A stretch of DNA of 8,905 bases from CAZLKN01 sp964560135 (lineage in GTDB: Bacteria; Actinomycetota; JAICYB01), in NCBI GenBank assembly GCA_964560135.1, contig CAZLKN010000090.1:1-8905 (forward strand), read 5' to 3'. Position 1 is the stretch's first letter, and each line of letters starts with the position of its first letter. Positions 1 to 5,932 of the stretch are shown piece after piece. The notes under the pieces were generated by a model. That model was not told the origin of the DNA. It saw only the letters and a program-made list of their open reading frames with translations, and searched no databases. Made by a program: the position numbers and the translations under genes.

Positions 1-18
1 TGCCTGGAGGTTTTGCAG

Positions 19-91
19 CTCCGGGGGCGGGGCTCGAACCCGCAACCTACGGATTAACAGTCCGCCGCGCTACCGATTGCGCCACCCCGGA
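19..91 (-). tRNA. tRNA-Asn (anticodon GTT)
   Basis: Reading the minus strand gives a complete cloverleaf of 73 nt. The acceptor stem TCCGGGG pairs perfectly with CCCCGGA. The D arm is GCGC-AATCGGTAG-CGCG, and the anticodon stem GCGGA/TCCGT encloses the loop CTGTTAA. The T arm GCGGG/CCCGC encloses TTCGAGC. The anticodon GTT (plus-strand 56-58) reads asparagine codons AAC and AAU. The discriminator base is G, and the next bases are CTG, so the CCA tail is not encoded and must be added by tRNA nucleotidyltransferase. It sits alone, transcribed away from the methyltransferase gene. I see no intron and no second tRNA. Confidence 0.96.
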
Positions 92-106
92 ACGGGAACC
101 CGCTCG

Positions 107-112
107 ATCGTA
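107..112 (-). promoter_or_regulatory. Possible -10 element for the tRNA-Asn gene
   Basis: The minus strand reads TACGAT, which fits the TANNNT -10 pattern of housekeeping sigma promoters. It lies 15 nt before the first base of the tRNA, which would give a transcript start about 8-9 nt upstream of the mature 5' end, a normal leader length. No convincing -35 hexamer is seen 16-19 nt upstream, so this is a weak, position-based call. Confidence 0.35.
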
Positions 113-149
113 CCAGCACTCCACGTGCCGAGCGTCCGCCGAGCCCGTG

Positions 150-155
150 TATCCT
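150..155 (+). promoter_or_regulatory. Possible -10 element for the methyltransferase gene
   Basis: TATCCT on the plus strand matches TANNNT. It lies 26 nt before the chosen ATG, so the leader would be about 20 nt and would contain the Shine-Dalgarno site. No good -35 element is visible. The 90-bp spacer 92-181 between the divergent tRNA and methyltransferase also holds the palindrome CACGTG (122-127), roughly midway between the two candidate promoters. I see no other structure in it. Confidence 0.3.
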
Positions 156-166
156 ACGCGCGACCC

Positions 167-173
167 GGAGGAG
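167..173 (+). promoter_or_regulatory. Shine-Dalgarno site that fixes the methyltransferase start
   Basis: GGAGGAG, complementary to the 16S rRNA 3' end, ends 8 nt before the ATG at 182. The reading frame is open further upstream to 77, but that extension would overlap the tRNA gene and has no ribosome binding site. The site therefore argues for the shorter protein. Confidence 0.8.
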
Positions 174-181
174 AGATCGGC

Positions 182-931
182 ATGGGCGGCAACGATCACG
201 TGCTGCGCAATCGAGAGGTCTGGGACCATCTGGCCGACACCTACCGGGAGGCCGGCCGGCTGGCCTGGGCGCGCGACGACCCCGTCTGGGGTATCTGGCA
301 GATCCCCGATCGCCCCGGACTCGTCGGGGACGTCGCGGGCAAGGACGTTCTCGAAGCCGGGTGCGGTACCGCGTACTGGTCGGTCTGGCTGGCGCGCCGG
401 GGCGCCCGCCCAGTGGGCCTGGACAACTCCCCCCGGCAACTCGCCACGGCCAGAGAGCTTGTCGAGGAATACGGGGAGGCGTTCCCGCTCCTGCTGGGCG
501 ACGCCGAGCGACTGCCTTTCGGCGACGAGCGCTTCGACCTGGTCCTCAGCGAGTACGGGGCGAGCATCTGGTGCGACCCCCATCGCTGGATCCCCGAAGC
601 CGCCCGGGTCCTGCGCTCCGGCGGAGAGCTCGTCTTCCTGCGATGGGCCACGCTCCTGGCGTTGTGCATGCCCGACGTCGGATCGGCCACCGAGAGCCTC
701 GTACGGGACCAGTTCGGGATGAACCGTCTTGAGTGGCCCGATGACAACTCCGTCGAGTTCCACCTCCCCCACGGCGAGCTCATCGCCCTCCTCCGCGACG
801 CAGGCTTCCAGATCGAGGCGCTGATCGAGCTCCAGGCTCCCGAAGGAGCGACCACGACCTACGACTTCGTGACGCCCGAATGGGCGAGGCGCTGGCCGTC
901 CGAAGAGATCTGGAAAGCCAGGAAGACCTAG
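182..931 (+). CDS. Class I SAM-dependent methyltransferase (UbiE/Methyltransf_11-like)
   Basis: The gene encodes 249 aa, starting at the ATG behind the GGAGGAG site. It is predicted to be a soluble enzyme that moves a methyl group from S-adenosylmethionine to an unknown, probably small-molecule, acceptor. The Rossmann-type core is clear. Motif I is VLEAGCGTA at residues 56-64 (SAM-binding glycine loop). The acidic residue ending strand 2 is Asp81 in VGLDNS. Motif II is GDAERLPF at 106-113, with Asp107 expected near the adenine, followed by FDLVLS at 118-123 (strand 4). The post-motif LRSGGELVFLRW lies at 144-155. The C-terminal part, about 160-249, would form the acceptor site; it is rich in Trp, Glu and Asp and not recognisable to me. 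No signal peptide or membrane segment is seen. The gene is monocistronic here and faces rpoD tail to tail, so context gives no hint of the substrate. Confidence 0.85.
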   Translation: MGGNDHVLRNREVWDHLADTYREAGRLAWARDDPVWGIWQIPDRPGLVGDVAGKDVLEAGCGTAYWSVWLARRGARPVGLDNSPRQLATARELVEEYGEAFPLLLGDAERLPFGDERFDLVLSEYGASIWCDPHRWIPEAARVLRSGGELVFLRWATLLALCMPDVGSATESLVRDQFGMNRLEWPDDNSVEFHLPHGELIALLRDAGFQIEALIELQAPEGATTTYDFVTPEWARRWPSEEIWKARKT

Positions 932-934
932 AAT

Positions 935-956
935 GGGCGGCGCGGCGCGCCCGCCC
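935..956. terminator. GC-rich hairpin between convergent methyltransferase and rpoD
   Basis: The 38 bp between the two stop codons (932-969) contain an inverted repeat: GGGCGG (935-940) pairs with CCGCCC (951-956). It continues as GCG/CGC after a single bulged C, with a 3-nt loop. It could serve both strands as a transcription stop. Neither side is followed by a real T tract, so it is not a canonical intrinsic terminator. U-less hairpins are proposed as terminators in GC-rich actinobacteria, but the function here is inferred from position. Confidence 0.45.
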
Positions 957-969
957 CCAAGCCCAACCC

Positions 970-2184
970 CTACTCCACGAGATCCTCCAACATCCTGACC
1001 TTCGTCGGATGCCTGAGCTTGGCCAGCGTGCGGGTCTCGATCTGCCGGATCCGCTCCCGTGTGACACCGAAGGCCTGCCCGACCTCCTCGAGGGTCTTCG
1101 GTTGCCCGTCCCGAAGGCCGTAGCGCATCTCGATGACCTCGCGCTCCCGATCGTTCAGCTCACCCAGCACCTCGCTGAGATAGACGGTGATCATGGTCCG
1201 GACTGCGGCTTGCATCGGCTGGTCGGCGTCGAGGTCCTCGATGAAGTCGCCGAGCCGCGAGTCGTCCTCTTCCCCTACGGGTGTCTCCAGGGAGACGGGG
1301 TCGAGCCCCATCCGCAGGATCTCGGTGATCCGTTCCACCGGCATATCCAGCTCGTCGGCGACCTCCGCGAAGGTCGCCTCGCGACCGAAACGCTGGGCGA
1401 GATCCCGTTGCATCTTGGCCACCCGCTGCATGGTCTCCACCATGTGGACGGGGATCCGGATCGTCCGGGACTGATCCGCGAGCGCCCGGGTGATCGCCTG
1501 GCGGATCCACCACGTCGCGTAGGTCGAGAACTTGAAGCCGCGACGCCAGTCGAACTTCTCCACGGCCCGGATCAGGCCGAGGTTCCCCTCCTGGATCAGG
1601 TCGAGGAACATCATCCCCCGGCCCAGATACCGCTTGGCGATCGACACCACCAGCCTGAGGTTCGCCTCGATCAGACGGGCCTTGGCCGCCTGACCGTCAA
1701 CGACGGTACGACGCAGCCGCTTCGCCTCGGCTTTGGAGCCGTCCTCACCGAGCGCGGCGAGCGCGGTGGTGGCCTCGAGGCCCCGCTCCATGGTCTGCGC
1801 CAGGTACACCTCGTCGGCGGCGGTGAGCAACGGAACGCGGCCGATCTCACGCAGGTACAGCCGGATGGAGTCGGCCGTCTCCGCGTCCGCCTCGCGGAGC
1901 AGCGAGCTCTTGACCTTGCCCGCCTCGAGGAGGTCACGCTGCTCGGGAGCCTCGGCCTCTTCGTCGCGGAGATCCTTCTCGTCGGGCTCTCCGATGGCGT
2001 CGAGGGCGGCGCGTTTCGCGGCCTGGTCGCGTGCACCGTCCAGGCCGAGGCGGGCCAGCAGGTCGTCGTCCGAGGACGCCTCTTCGGCGCCGAGCTCGTC
2101 GTCCTGCTCGTCGTCTTCGAGGTCGGGCGCCGCGACCGGGTCGTCGTCCGCGGCTTCCTGTCTGTTGCGGTTCGATCCGCCCAC
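970..2184 (-). CDS. rpoD: Primary (housekeeping) RNA polymerase sigma factor, sigma-70 group 1
   Basis: The gene encodes 404 aa from a GTG start with GGAGGA 6 nt upstream. This subunit gives RNA polymerase its promoter recognition for housekeeping genes. Residues 1 to about 100 are acidic and variable, like the region 1.1 of group 1 sigmas. Region 1.2 is DSIRLYLREIGRVPLL (105-120). Region 2 starts near LIEANLRLVVSIAKRY (171-186) and has the core-binding DLIQEGNLGLIRAV (195-208). It also has the melting and -10 recognition stretch FKFSTYATWWIRQAITRA (217-234). Region 3 lies about 248-325. Region 4 spans about 335-404, with the -35-binding helix-turn-helix TLEEVGQAFGVTRERIRQIE (364-383) and the typical ending LAKLRHP. 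The length is between Bacillus SigA (371 aa) and mycobacterial SigA (about 528 aa). It is last in the cluster, 13 bp after dnaG, an arrangement known from many bacteria. The symbol sigA would be equally proper. Confidence 0.96.
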   Translation of the reverse strand: MGGSNRNRQEAADDDPVAAPDLEDDEQDDELGAEEASSDDDLLARLGLDGARDQAAKRAALDAIGEPDEKDLRDEEAEAPEQRDLLEAGKVKSSLLREADAETADSIRLYLREIGRVPLLTAADEVYLAQTMERGLEATTALAALGEDGSKAEAKRLRRTVVDGQAAKARLIEANLRLVVSIAKRYLGRGMMFLDLIQEGNLGLIRAVEKFDWRRGFKFSTYATWWIRQAITRALADQSRTIRIPVHMVETMQRVAKMQRDLAQRFGREATFAEVADELDMPVERITEILRMGLDPVSLETPVGEEDDSRLGDFIEDLDADQPMQAAVRTMITVYLSEVLGELNDREREVIEMRYGLRDGQPKTLEEVGQAFGVTRERIRQIETRTLAKLRHPTKVRMLEDLVE

Positions 2185-2190
2185 CGGCGA

Positions 2191-2196
2191 TCCTCC
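2191..2196 (-). promoter_or_regulatory. Ribosome binding site of rpoD, next to the dnaG stop
   Basis: The minus strand reads GGAGGA, 6 nt before the GTG at 2184. It supports that GTG as the true start. It lies directly after the dnaG TAA (2198-2200), so ribosomes finishing primase end on top of the sigma factor start region, which favours coupled translation. Confidence 0.8.
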
Positions 2197-2197
2197 G

Positions 2198-4066
2198 TTA
2201 GACGCCGTTGCCTTCAGCGAAGGCGCGGCGCTCCTTCTCCAATCTCAGCAGTTCTTCGAACAGCGCATCGTACGCGGCCGCGTCGCGGTCGGGGTGCAGT
2301 GTCCGCAGCCGTTCCTTCCTCTCCTGGATATGACGCGACAGCGCGAATCCCTTCAGCCGTACCAGTGTCTCATGAGCGATCGACCTGTCAGTCGGGTCGC
2401 TGGCAGCCAGACCGCTCACGGCACCACGCAGCTGTTCGTCCTGCACCTTCGCCGCCAGCCGACCGAGGTCGATGCCCCCACCCTGTTCGCGTTCGGTGCG
2501 CAGGAGCCGGTAGAGCGCACGGTGGTGCGGGAGCGAGAAATCCTCTTCCTCCGGTGCGACCGGGACGTTCTCGAACAGGTCCGGATGGGTGGCCAGCGCC
2601 CGGAGGGCTTCGCGCTCGATGCGCTGGTGGCCGGTGAGCACAACGGGACCGATGGACGCGGGCGCGGTGGACGTCCGCCGGCTGCTGCCCTGCCGCACCG
2701 CTTCCTCGACCGCCCGGTTGACCTCGAAGGCGTCGACCCGCACGAGGTCGGCGAGCCACAGCGAGTATTCATGGCGCAGGAGCCCGTCGCCCACCTGCCG
2801 CAGGACGTCGGCCCCCTTCCGGACGGCGCGGATCCGCCCTTCGGGCGTGGTGAGGTCCTCCCCGGCGATCGAGCGGCGCAGGAGGAACTCGACGAGGGGG
2901 ACGGCCACGTCCAGCACCCGGTCGATCCCCTCACGCCCCTCCGCCAGCGCGAAGTCGGCGGGATCGGCCCCCGCGGGCAGGTTCGCGACGTAGACCTCGG
3001 GCAGCCACCCGCGTCCGACCGGTAGCCAGCGTCCGCCGCTCACGTGCTCCCCCGGCGAGTAGGTGCCGGCAAGCTCCTCGGTGCGCTCCCTAGACATCGC
3101 CGCCTGGCCGGCGGCGTCCGCGTCGAGGCACAGCACCACGCGGACGTCGCCGAAGCGCGTCGAGATCTCCTTCATGTGCTGCTCGGTGAGCGAGGTACCA
3201 CACGTGGCGACGGCCTCTCCGATCCCGGCGGCGTGGAGCGCGATCACGTCGGTGTAGCCCTCCACCAGCACGAGCCGCTTGGCCCGGACGACCTCTCCCC
3301 GGGCCCAGTTCGTCCCGTACAGCACCTTCGCCTTGCGGAAGATCGGCGTCTCCCGGCTGTTCAGGTACTTCGGCCCGTCGGGGGCGCCGCGGCGCCGGAT
3401 CGACTCCGGCAGCACCCGGCCCCCGAAGGCGATCGGCCTATCCGAGGGGTCGAAGATCGGGAAGAGCAGGCGGCCGTGGAAGGTGTCGCGGATGCCGCGT
3501 CCGTCCTTCGTGCCGAGCCCCGAGGCTTCGATCTCCTCGGCGGTGAAGCCCTTGGCCACCATCGTCTTGACCAGACCGTTGCGCGACCAGCCGCCGAACC
3601 CGACCCGGTGGCGCTCCACGAGCTCGGGGGCGATGCCCCGCTCGGCAAGGTAGGCACGGATGTCGACGGCGTCCGGAGCAGCGAGCATCTCGCCGTACAG
3701 AGCCACGGCGGACTCATGCAGCGCGATCAGGCGCGCGCGCGGCGACGGCGCCCGCTTGCCGCCGGAGACCTCCCGCATCTGGACGCCGTACCGGTTGGCG
3801 AGGGTCTCCACGACCTCAGGGAACGACAGGCCCTCGACCTCCTCCAGGAACGTGAAGACGCTCCCACCGACCCCACAGCCGAAGCAGTGGTAGACGCCCT
3901 TCTCCCGGTCGACGGTGAACGACGGGGTCTTCTCCTGGTGGAACGGGCACAGCCCCTTCCACGACCGGCCGGCGCGCTTCAGGCGGACGTGCTCGCCCAC
4001 GATCTCCACGATGTCCGCGCGCTCGCGGACGAGATCGATGTCCTCGGGGGCGAAGCGCGGGCTCAC
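2198..4066 (-). CDS. dnaG: DNA primase DnaG
   Basis: The gene encodes 622 aa from a GTG at 4064-4066, preceded by GGAG at a 6-nt spacing. DnaG makes RNA primers for lagging-strand synthesis and is recruited by the DnaB helicase. The N-terminal zinc-binding domain has Cys40, His43, Cys61 and Cys64 (CPFHQEKTPSF and YHCFGCGVGG). The RNA polymerase core follows from about residue 110, with FHGRLLFPIFD (197-207) and PIAFGGRVL (211-219). The TOPRIM fold carries LVEGYTDVIALHAAG (267-281, metal-binding Glu269) and LCLDADAAGQ (312-321, Asp315 and Asp317). The tail from about 475 is the helicase-binding domain. The frame remains open upstream to 5002, but that stretch is antisense-frame noise inside dgt; primase homology begins exactly at this GTG (SPRFAPEDIDLVRERADIVE). 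The start overlaps the dgt stop by 4 bp. Between TOPRIM and ANLPAGADPADF an apparent insert (about 335-359) rich in Gly and Trp is noted. Confidence 0.96.
   Translation of the reverse strand: MSPRFAPEDIDLVRERADIVEIVGEHVRLKRAGRSWKGLCPFHQEKTPSFTVDREKGVYHCFGCGVGGSVFTFLEEVEGLSFPEVVETLANRYGVQMREVSGGKRAPSPRARLIALHESAVALYGEMLAAPDAVDIRAYLAERGIAPELVERHRVGFGGWSRNGLVKTMVAKGFTAEEIEASGLGTKDGRGIRDTFHGRLLFPIFDPSDRPIAFGGRVLPESIRRRGAPDGPKYLNSRETPIFRKAKVLYGTNWARGEVVRAKRLVLVEGYTDVIALHAAGIGEAVATCGTSLTEQHMKEISTRFGDVRVVLCLDADAAGQAAMSRERTEELAGTYSPGEHVSGGRWLPVGRGWLPEVYVANLPAGADPADFALAEGREGIDRVLDVAVPLVEFLLRRSIAGEDLTTPEGRIRAVRKGADVLRQVGDGLLRHEYSLWLADLVRVDAFEVNRAVEEAVRQGSSRRTSTAPASIGPVVLTGHQRIEREALRALATHPDLFENVPVAPEEEDFSLPHHRALYRLLRTEREQGGGIDLGRLAAKVQDEQLRGAVSGLAASDPTDRSIAHETLVRLKGFALSRHIQERKERLRTLHPDRDAAAYDALFEELLRLEKERRAFAEGNGV
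4063..4066 (-). promoter_or_regulatory. 4-bp stop/start overlap (GTGA) coupling dgt and dnaG
   Basis: On the minus strand the GTG start of dnaG (4066-4064) and the TGA stop of dgt (4065-4063) share bases in the tetranucleotide GTGA. Overlaps of this type usually mean that the downstream gene is translated by re-initiating ribosomes. It also confirms that the two genes form one transcription unit. Confidence 0.85.
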
Positions 4067-5052
4067 GGGTCGCTCCGGGGGACGAACAGCTCCTCGAAGG
4101 CACGGAGGGCGAACCGGTCGGTCATCCCCGACACGTAGTCGATGACCCGTTGCGCGTCGTCGTCGCCGGGGAGTCCCTCGTTGGGCAGGGCGTCGGGATG
4201 CTCGAGGTAGTGGGCGCAGAGCGTCCGCAGGACCCTGGCCGCCTTCTCCTCCTCGATGCGGGCCGCGCCCAGGTACACGCGCTCGAACAGGAAGGCCCGT
4301 AACTCTGCCATGGCCTCGGTGATCTCGTCCGGCATGGCGACCTCCCCGGCCCGACGGCTCGCCTCCACCATGCCACGGACCATGGTGTCCACGCGGCGGC
4401 CGTAGGTGTCGCCGAGGACCCTTACGACCTCGGGCGGCAGATCGCCGGGGGCGAGCACACCCGCGCGTACCGCGTCGTCCACGTCGTGGTTGACGTAGGC
4501 GATTCGGTCCGACCAGCGCGCCACCATCGCCTCCGGCGTGGACGGGGTCGGCATCCGCCAGGTGTGGTTCAGGATGCCGTCGCGCACCTCCCAGGTGAGG
4601 TTCAGGCCCTGCCCGTCGCGCTCCAAGTGGTCGACGACCCGCAGCGACTGGCGGTTGTGCTCGAAGGGACACCGCATCGCCTCGGCGATCACCTCCTCGC
4701 CCACATGCCCGAACGGGGTGTGGCCGAGGTCGTGTCCCAGGGCGATCGCCTCGACGACGTCCTCGTTCAGCCGCAGCGCCCGGCAGATCGTGCGCGCGAC
4801 CTGTGCGACCTCCAGGGTGTGCGTCAACCGGGTGCGGTAGTGGTCCCCCTCGGGGGCAAGGAACACCTGCGTCTTGTGCTTCAGGCGGCGGAAGGCCTTC
4901 GTGTGCAGGATCCGGTCGCGGTCGCGCTGGAAGCAGGTGCGCAGCGAGCAGTCCTCTTCCGGACGCTGCCGTCCCTTCGAGCACGCCGCGTGCGTGGCCC
5001 ACGAGGCCAGCACGGACGCCTCGATGCTCTCCGTGGTTCTCCGGACGTCCAT
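4063..5052 (-). CDS. dgt: Deoxyguanosinetriphosphate triphosphohydrolase-like protein (HD domain dNTPase)
   Basis: The gene encodes 329 aa from an ATG with AAGGAG 5 nt upstream. Members of this family hydrolyse dNTPs, dGTP in the classical case, to the nucleoside and triphosphate, and so help set the dNTP pool. The family signature FQRDRDRILHTKAFRRLKHK (41-60) is followed by RTRLTHTLEV (73-82, metal ligand His78). The HD pair is in ALGHDLGHTPFGHVGE (104-119; His107, Asp108), and the last metal ligand is the Asp of ARWSDRIAYVNHD (Asp182). All four expected metal-binding residues are present, so it should be active. The length fits the shorter Dgt-like branch (about 330-430 aa), not the roughly 500-aa E. 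coli enzyme. The gene directly precedes and overlaps dnaG, the same order as in mycobacteria. True substrate preference within dNTPs cannot be read from sequence. Confidence 0.93.
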   Translation of the reverse strand: MDVRRTTESIEASVLASWATHAACSKGRQRPEEDCSLRTCFQRDRDRILHTKAFRRLKHKTQVFLAPEGDHYRTRLTHTLEVAQVARTICRALRLNEDVVEAIALGHDLGHTPFGHVGEEVIAEAMRCPFEHNRQSLRVVDHLERDGQGLNLTWEVRDGILNHTWRMPTPSTPEAMVARWSDRIAYVNHDVDDAVRAGVLAPGDLPPEVVRVLGDTYGRRVDTMVRGMVEASRRAGEVAMPDEITEAMAELRAFLFERVYLGAARIEEEKAARVLRTLCAHYLEHPDALPNEGLPGDDDAQRVIDYVSGMTDRFALRAFEELFVPRSDP

Positions 5053-5063
5053 CGGTGCTCCTT

Positions 5064-5093
5064 CCCCGCGGCGGAGTCTACCGCCGGACGGGG
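5064..5093 (-). promoter_or_regulatory. Imperfect hairpin and -10-like motif in front of dgt
   Basis: The 54-bp spacer between the hydrolase and dgt is the longest gap in the cluster. CCCC (5064-5067) can pair with GGGG (5090-5093), and CGGCGG (5069-5074) with CCGCCG (5081-5086). A small internal loop separates the stems, and AGTCTA forms the terminal loop. On the coding (minus) strand the loop reads TAGACT, which fits the TANNNT -10 pattern. The hairpin's last arm abuts the dgt Shine-Dalgarno AAGGAG (5058-5063). It could be a processing or attenuation structure, an internal promoter, or chance in GC-rich DNA. No T tract follows and no good -35 is seen. Confidence 0.3.
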
Positions 5094-5106
5094 ACAGCAG
5101 CAGGGG

Positions 5107-5931
5107 TCAGCCCTTCCCCAAGCGGCGCTTGATGAAGCCGAGAAGCTGTTCGTTGAACTCCTCGGCCCGCGCGATCTGGGGTGAGTGGCCGCCCCCGGGC
5201 ACCTCGGCCAGATCGGCGCCGGGGATCAGCTCGGCGAGCCGCCGGGCGTGGGTGAGGAACGCGTCGTCGTCGTCACCGACGGCAACCAGGGTCGGCACGC
5301 CCAGCCCGCGCAGCTCGGACGACCGGTCGGCCTGCTCGGCGGAGGCCCGCGCGAACCCCACGAAAGCGCTGGGAGCCGTGCGGACGAACTGCTGACGCCA
5401 GGCGTCCAGGATCTCGTCGGGGACCTCGTGCAGGTCCCACCCCAGCAGGCCCGCCTCCAGGTACGCCTCCCAGCCGCCCTCGATACCCCGATCGGCGACG
5501 ACGTCGGCGATCTGTCGCCGGGTCACCGCCCAGCCCGACGCCGGATCCATCGGACCCGGCCCGCAGCCGATCAGCACCAGCGCCTCGAGGCGCTCCGGGT
5601 CGGACAGGGCTACGAGCTGGGCGATGTCTCCGCCCACGCCGTGGCCGACGAGCAGGAAGGTACCGAAGCCCACGTCGTCGGCGACCTCGAGCACGTCGGT
5701 GGCCGCCCGCTCCAGGGTGAAGTCGTCCGGTGCCTCCGTGCGTCCCGAGGCACCGTGCCCCCTGAGGTCCATGGCCACCACCCGGTGCCGGGGGGCCAGC
5801 GCACCCACGGTCGCCTCCCACAGGTCGGCGTTGCCGGTCAGCCCGTGGACGAGGATCGCGCCGCGACCGTCGGCCCGGCCCGCCTCCCGGCAGACGAGCT
5901 CGACGCCGTCGCTGGCGACGACCCGACGCAC
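5107..5931 (-). CDS. Alpha/beta-hydrolase-fold protein lacking the nucleophilic serine
   Basis: The gene encodes 274 aa from a GTG, only 1 bp after the ppdK stop, with GGAGA about 9 nt upstream inside the ppdK end. The fold is clear. The oxyanion-loop motif is ILVHGLTG (26-33), followed by VVAMDLRGHGASGRT (51-65). The nucleophile elbow is LLVGHGVGGDIAQ (93-105). A cap region covers about 128-195, rich in Trp and Glu. The acid-loop strand is VPTLVAVGDDDD (212-223, likely catalytic Asp222), and the histidine motif is EVPGGGHSPQ (243-252, His249). The elbow normally reads G-x-S-x-G; here the serine position is Gly98, encoded by GGC, while the acid and histidine are kept. It is therefore either a non-hydrolytic member of the fold or an inactivated esterase/peptidase-like enzyme. 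No signal peptide or membrane segment is seen. Substrate is unknown; sharing the transcript with ppdK and dgt gives no clear clue. Confidence 0.85.
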   Translation of the reverse strand: MRRVVASDGVELVCREAGRADGRGAILVHGLTGNADLWEATVGALAPRHRVVAMDLRGHGASGRTEAPDDFTLERAATDVLEVADDVGFGTFLLVGHGVGGDIAQLVALSDPERLEALVLIGCGPGPMDPASGWAVTRRQIADVVADRGIEGGWEAYLEAGLLGWDLHEVPDEILDAWRQQFVRTAPSAFVGFARASAEQADRSSELRGLGVPTLVAVGDDDDAFLTHARRLAELIPGADLAEVPGGGHSPQIARAEEFNEQLLGFIKRRLGKG

Positions 5932-5932
5932 G

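Noticed and set aside
116..128. CACGTG palindrome and small inverted repeat between tRNA-Asn and the methyltransferase as an operator
   Set aside because: A 6-bp palindrome is expected by chance in GC-rich DNA, and no repeat copy or known regulator site supports it.
77..181. Longer methyltransferase start at 77
   Set aside because: It would overlap the tRNA-Asn gene, has no Shine-Dalgarno site and adds a segment without family similarity. The ATG at 182 has a strong site.
880..2637. Long plus-strand open frame (585 codons) opposite rpoD and the end of dnaG
   Set aside because: It is antisense to two certain genes, uses the compositional pattern typical of stop-poor shadow frames in GC-rich DNA (rich in Arg, Leu, Gly, His, Val), shows no recognisable domain, and crosses the boundary between two genes.
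4067..5002. Extension of the primase frame upstream to 5002
   Set aside because: The extension lies entirely within dgt in another frame, is Arg/Gly/Pro-rich noise, and has no primase-like sequence. Primase similarity starts at the GTG at 4066, which has its own ribosome binding site.
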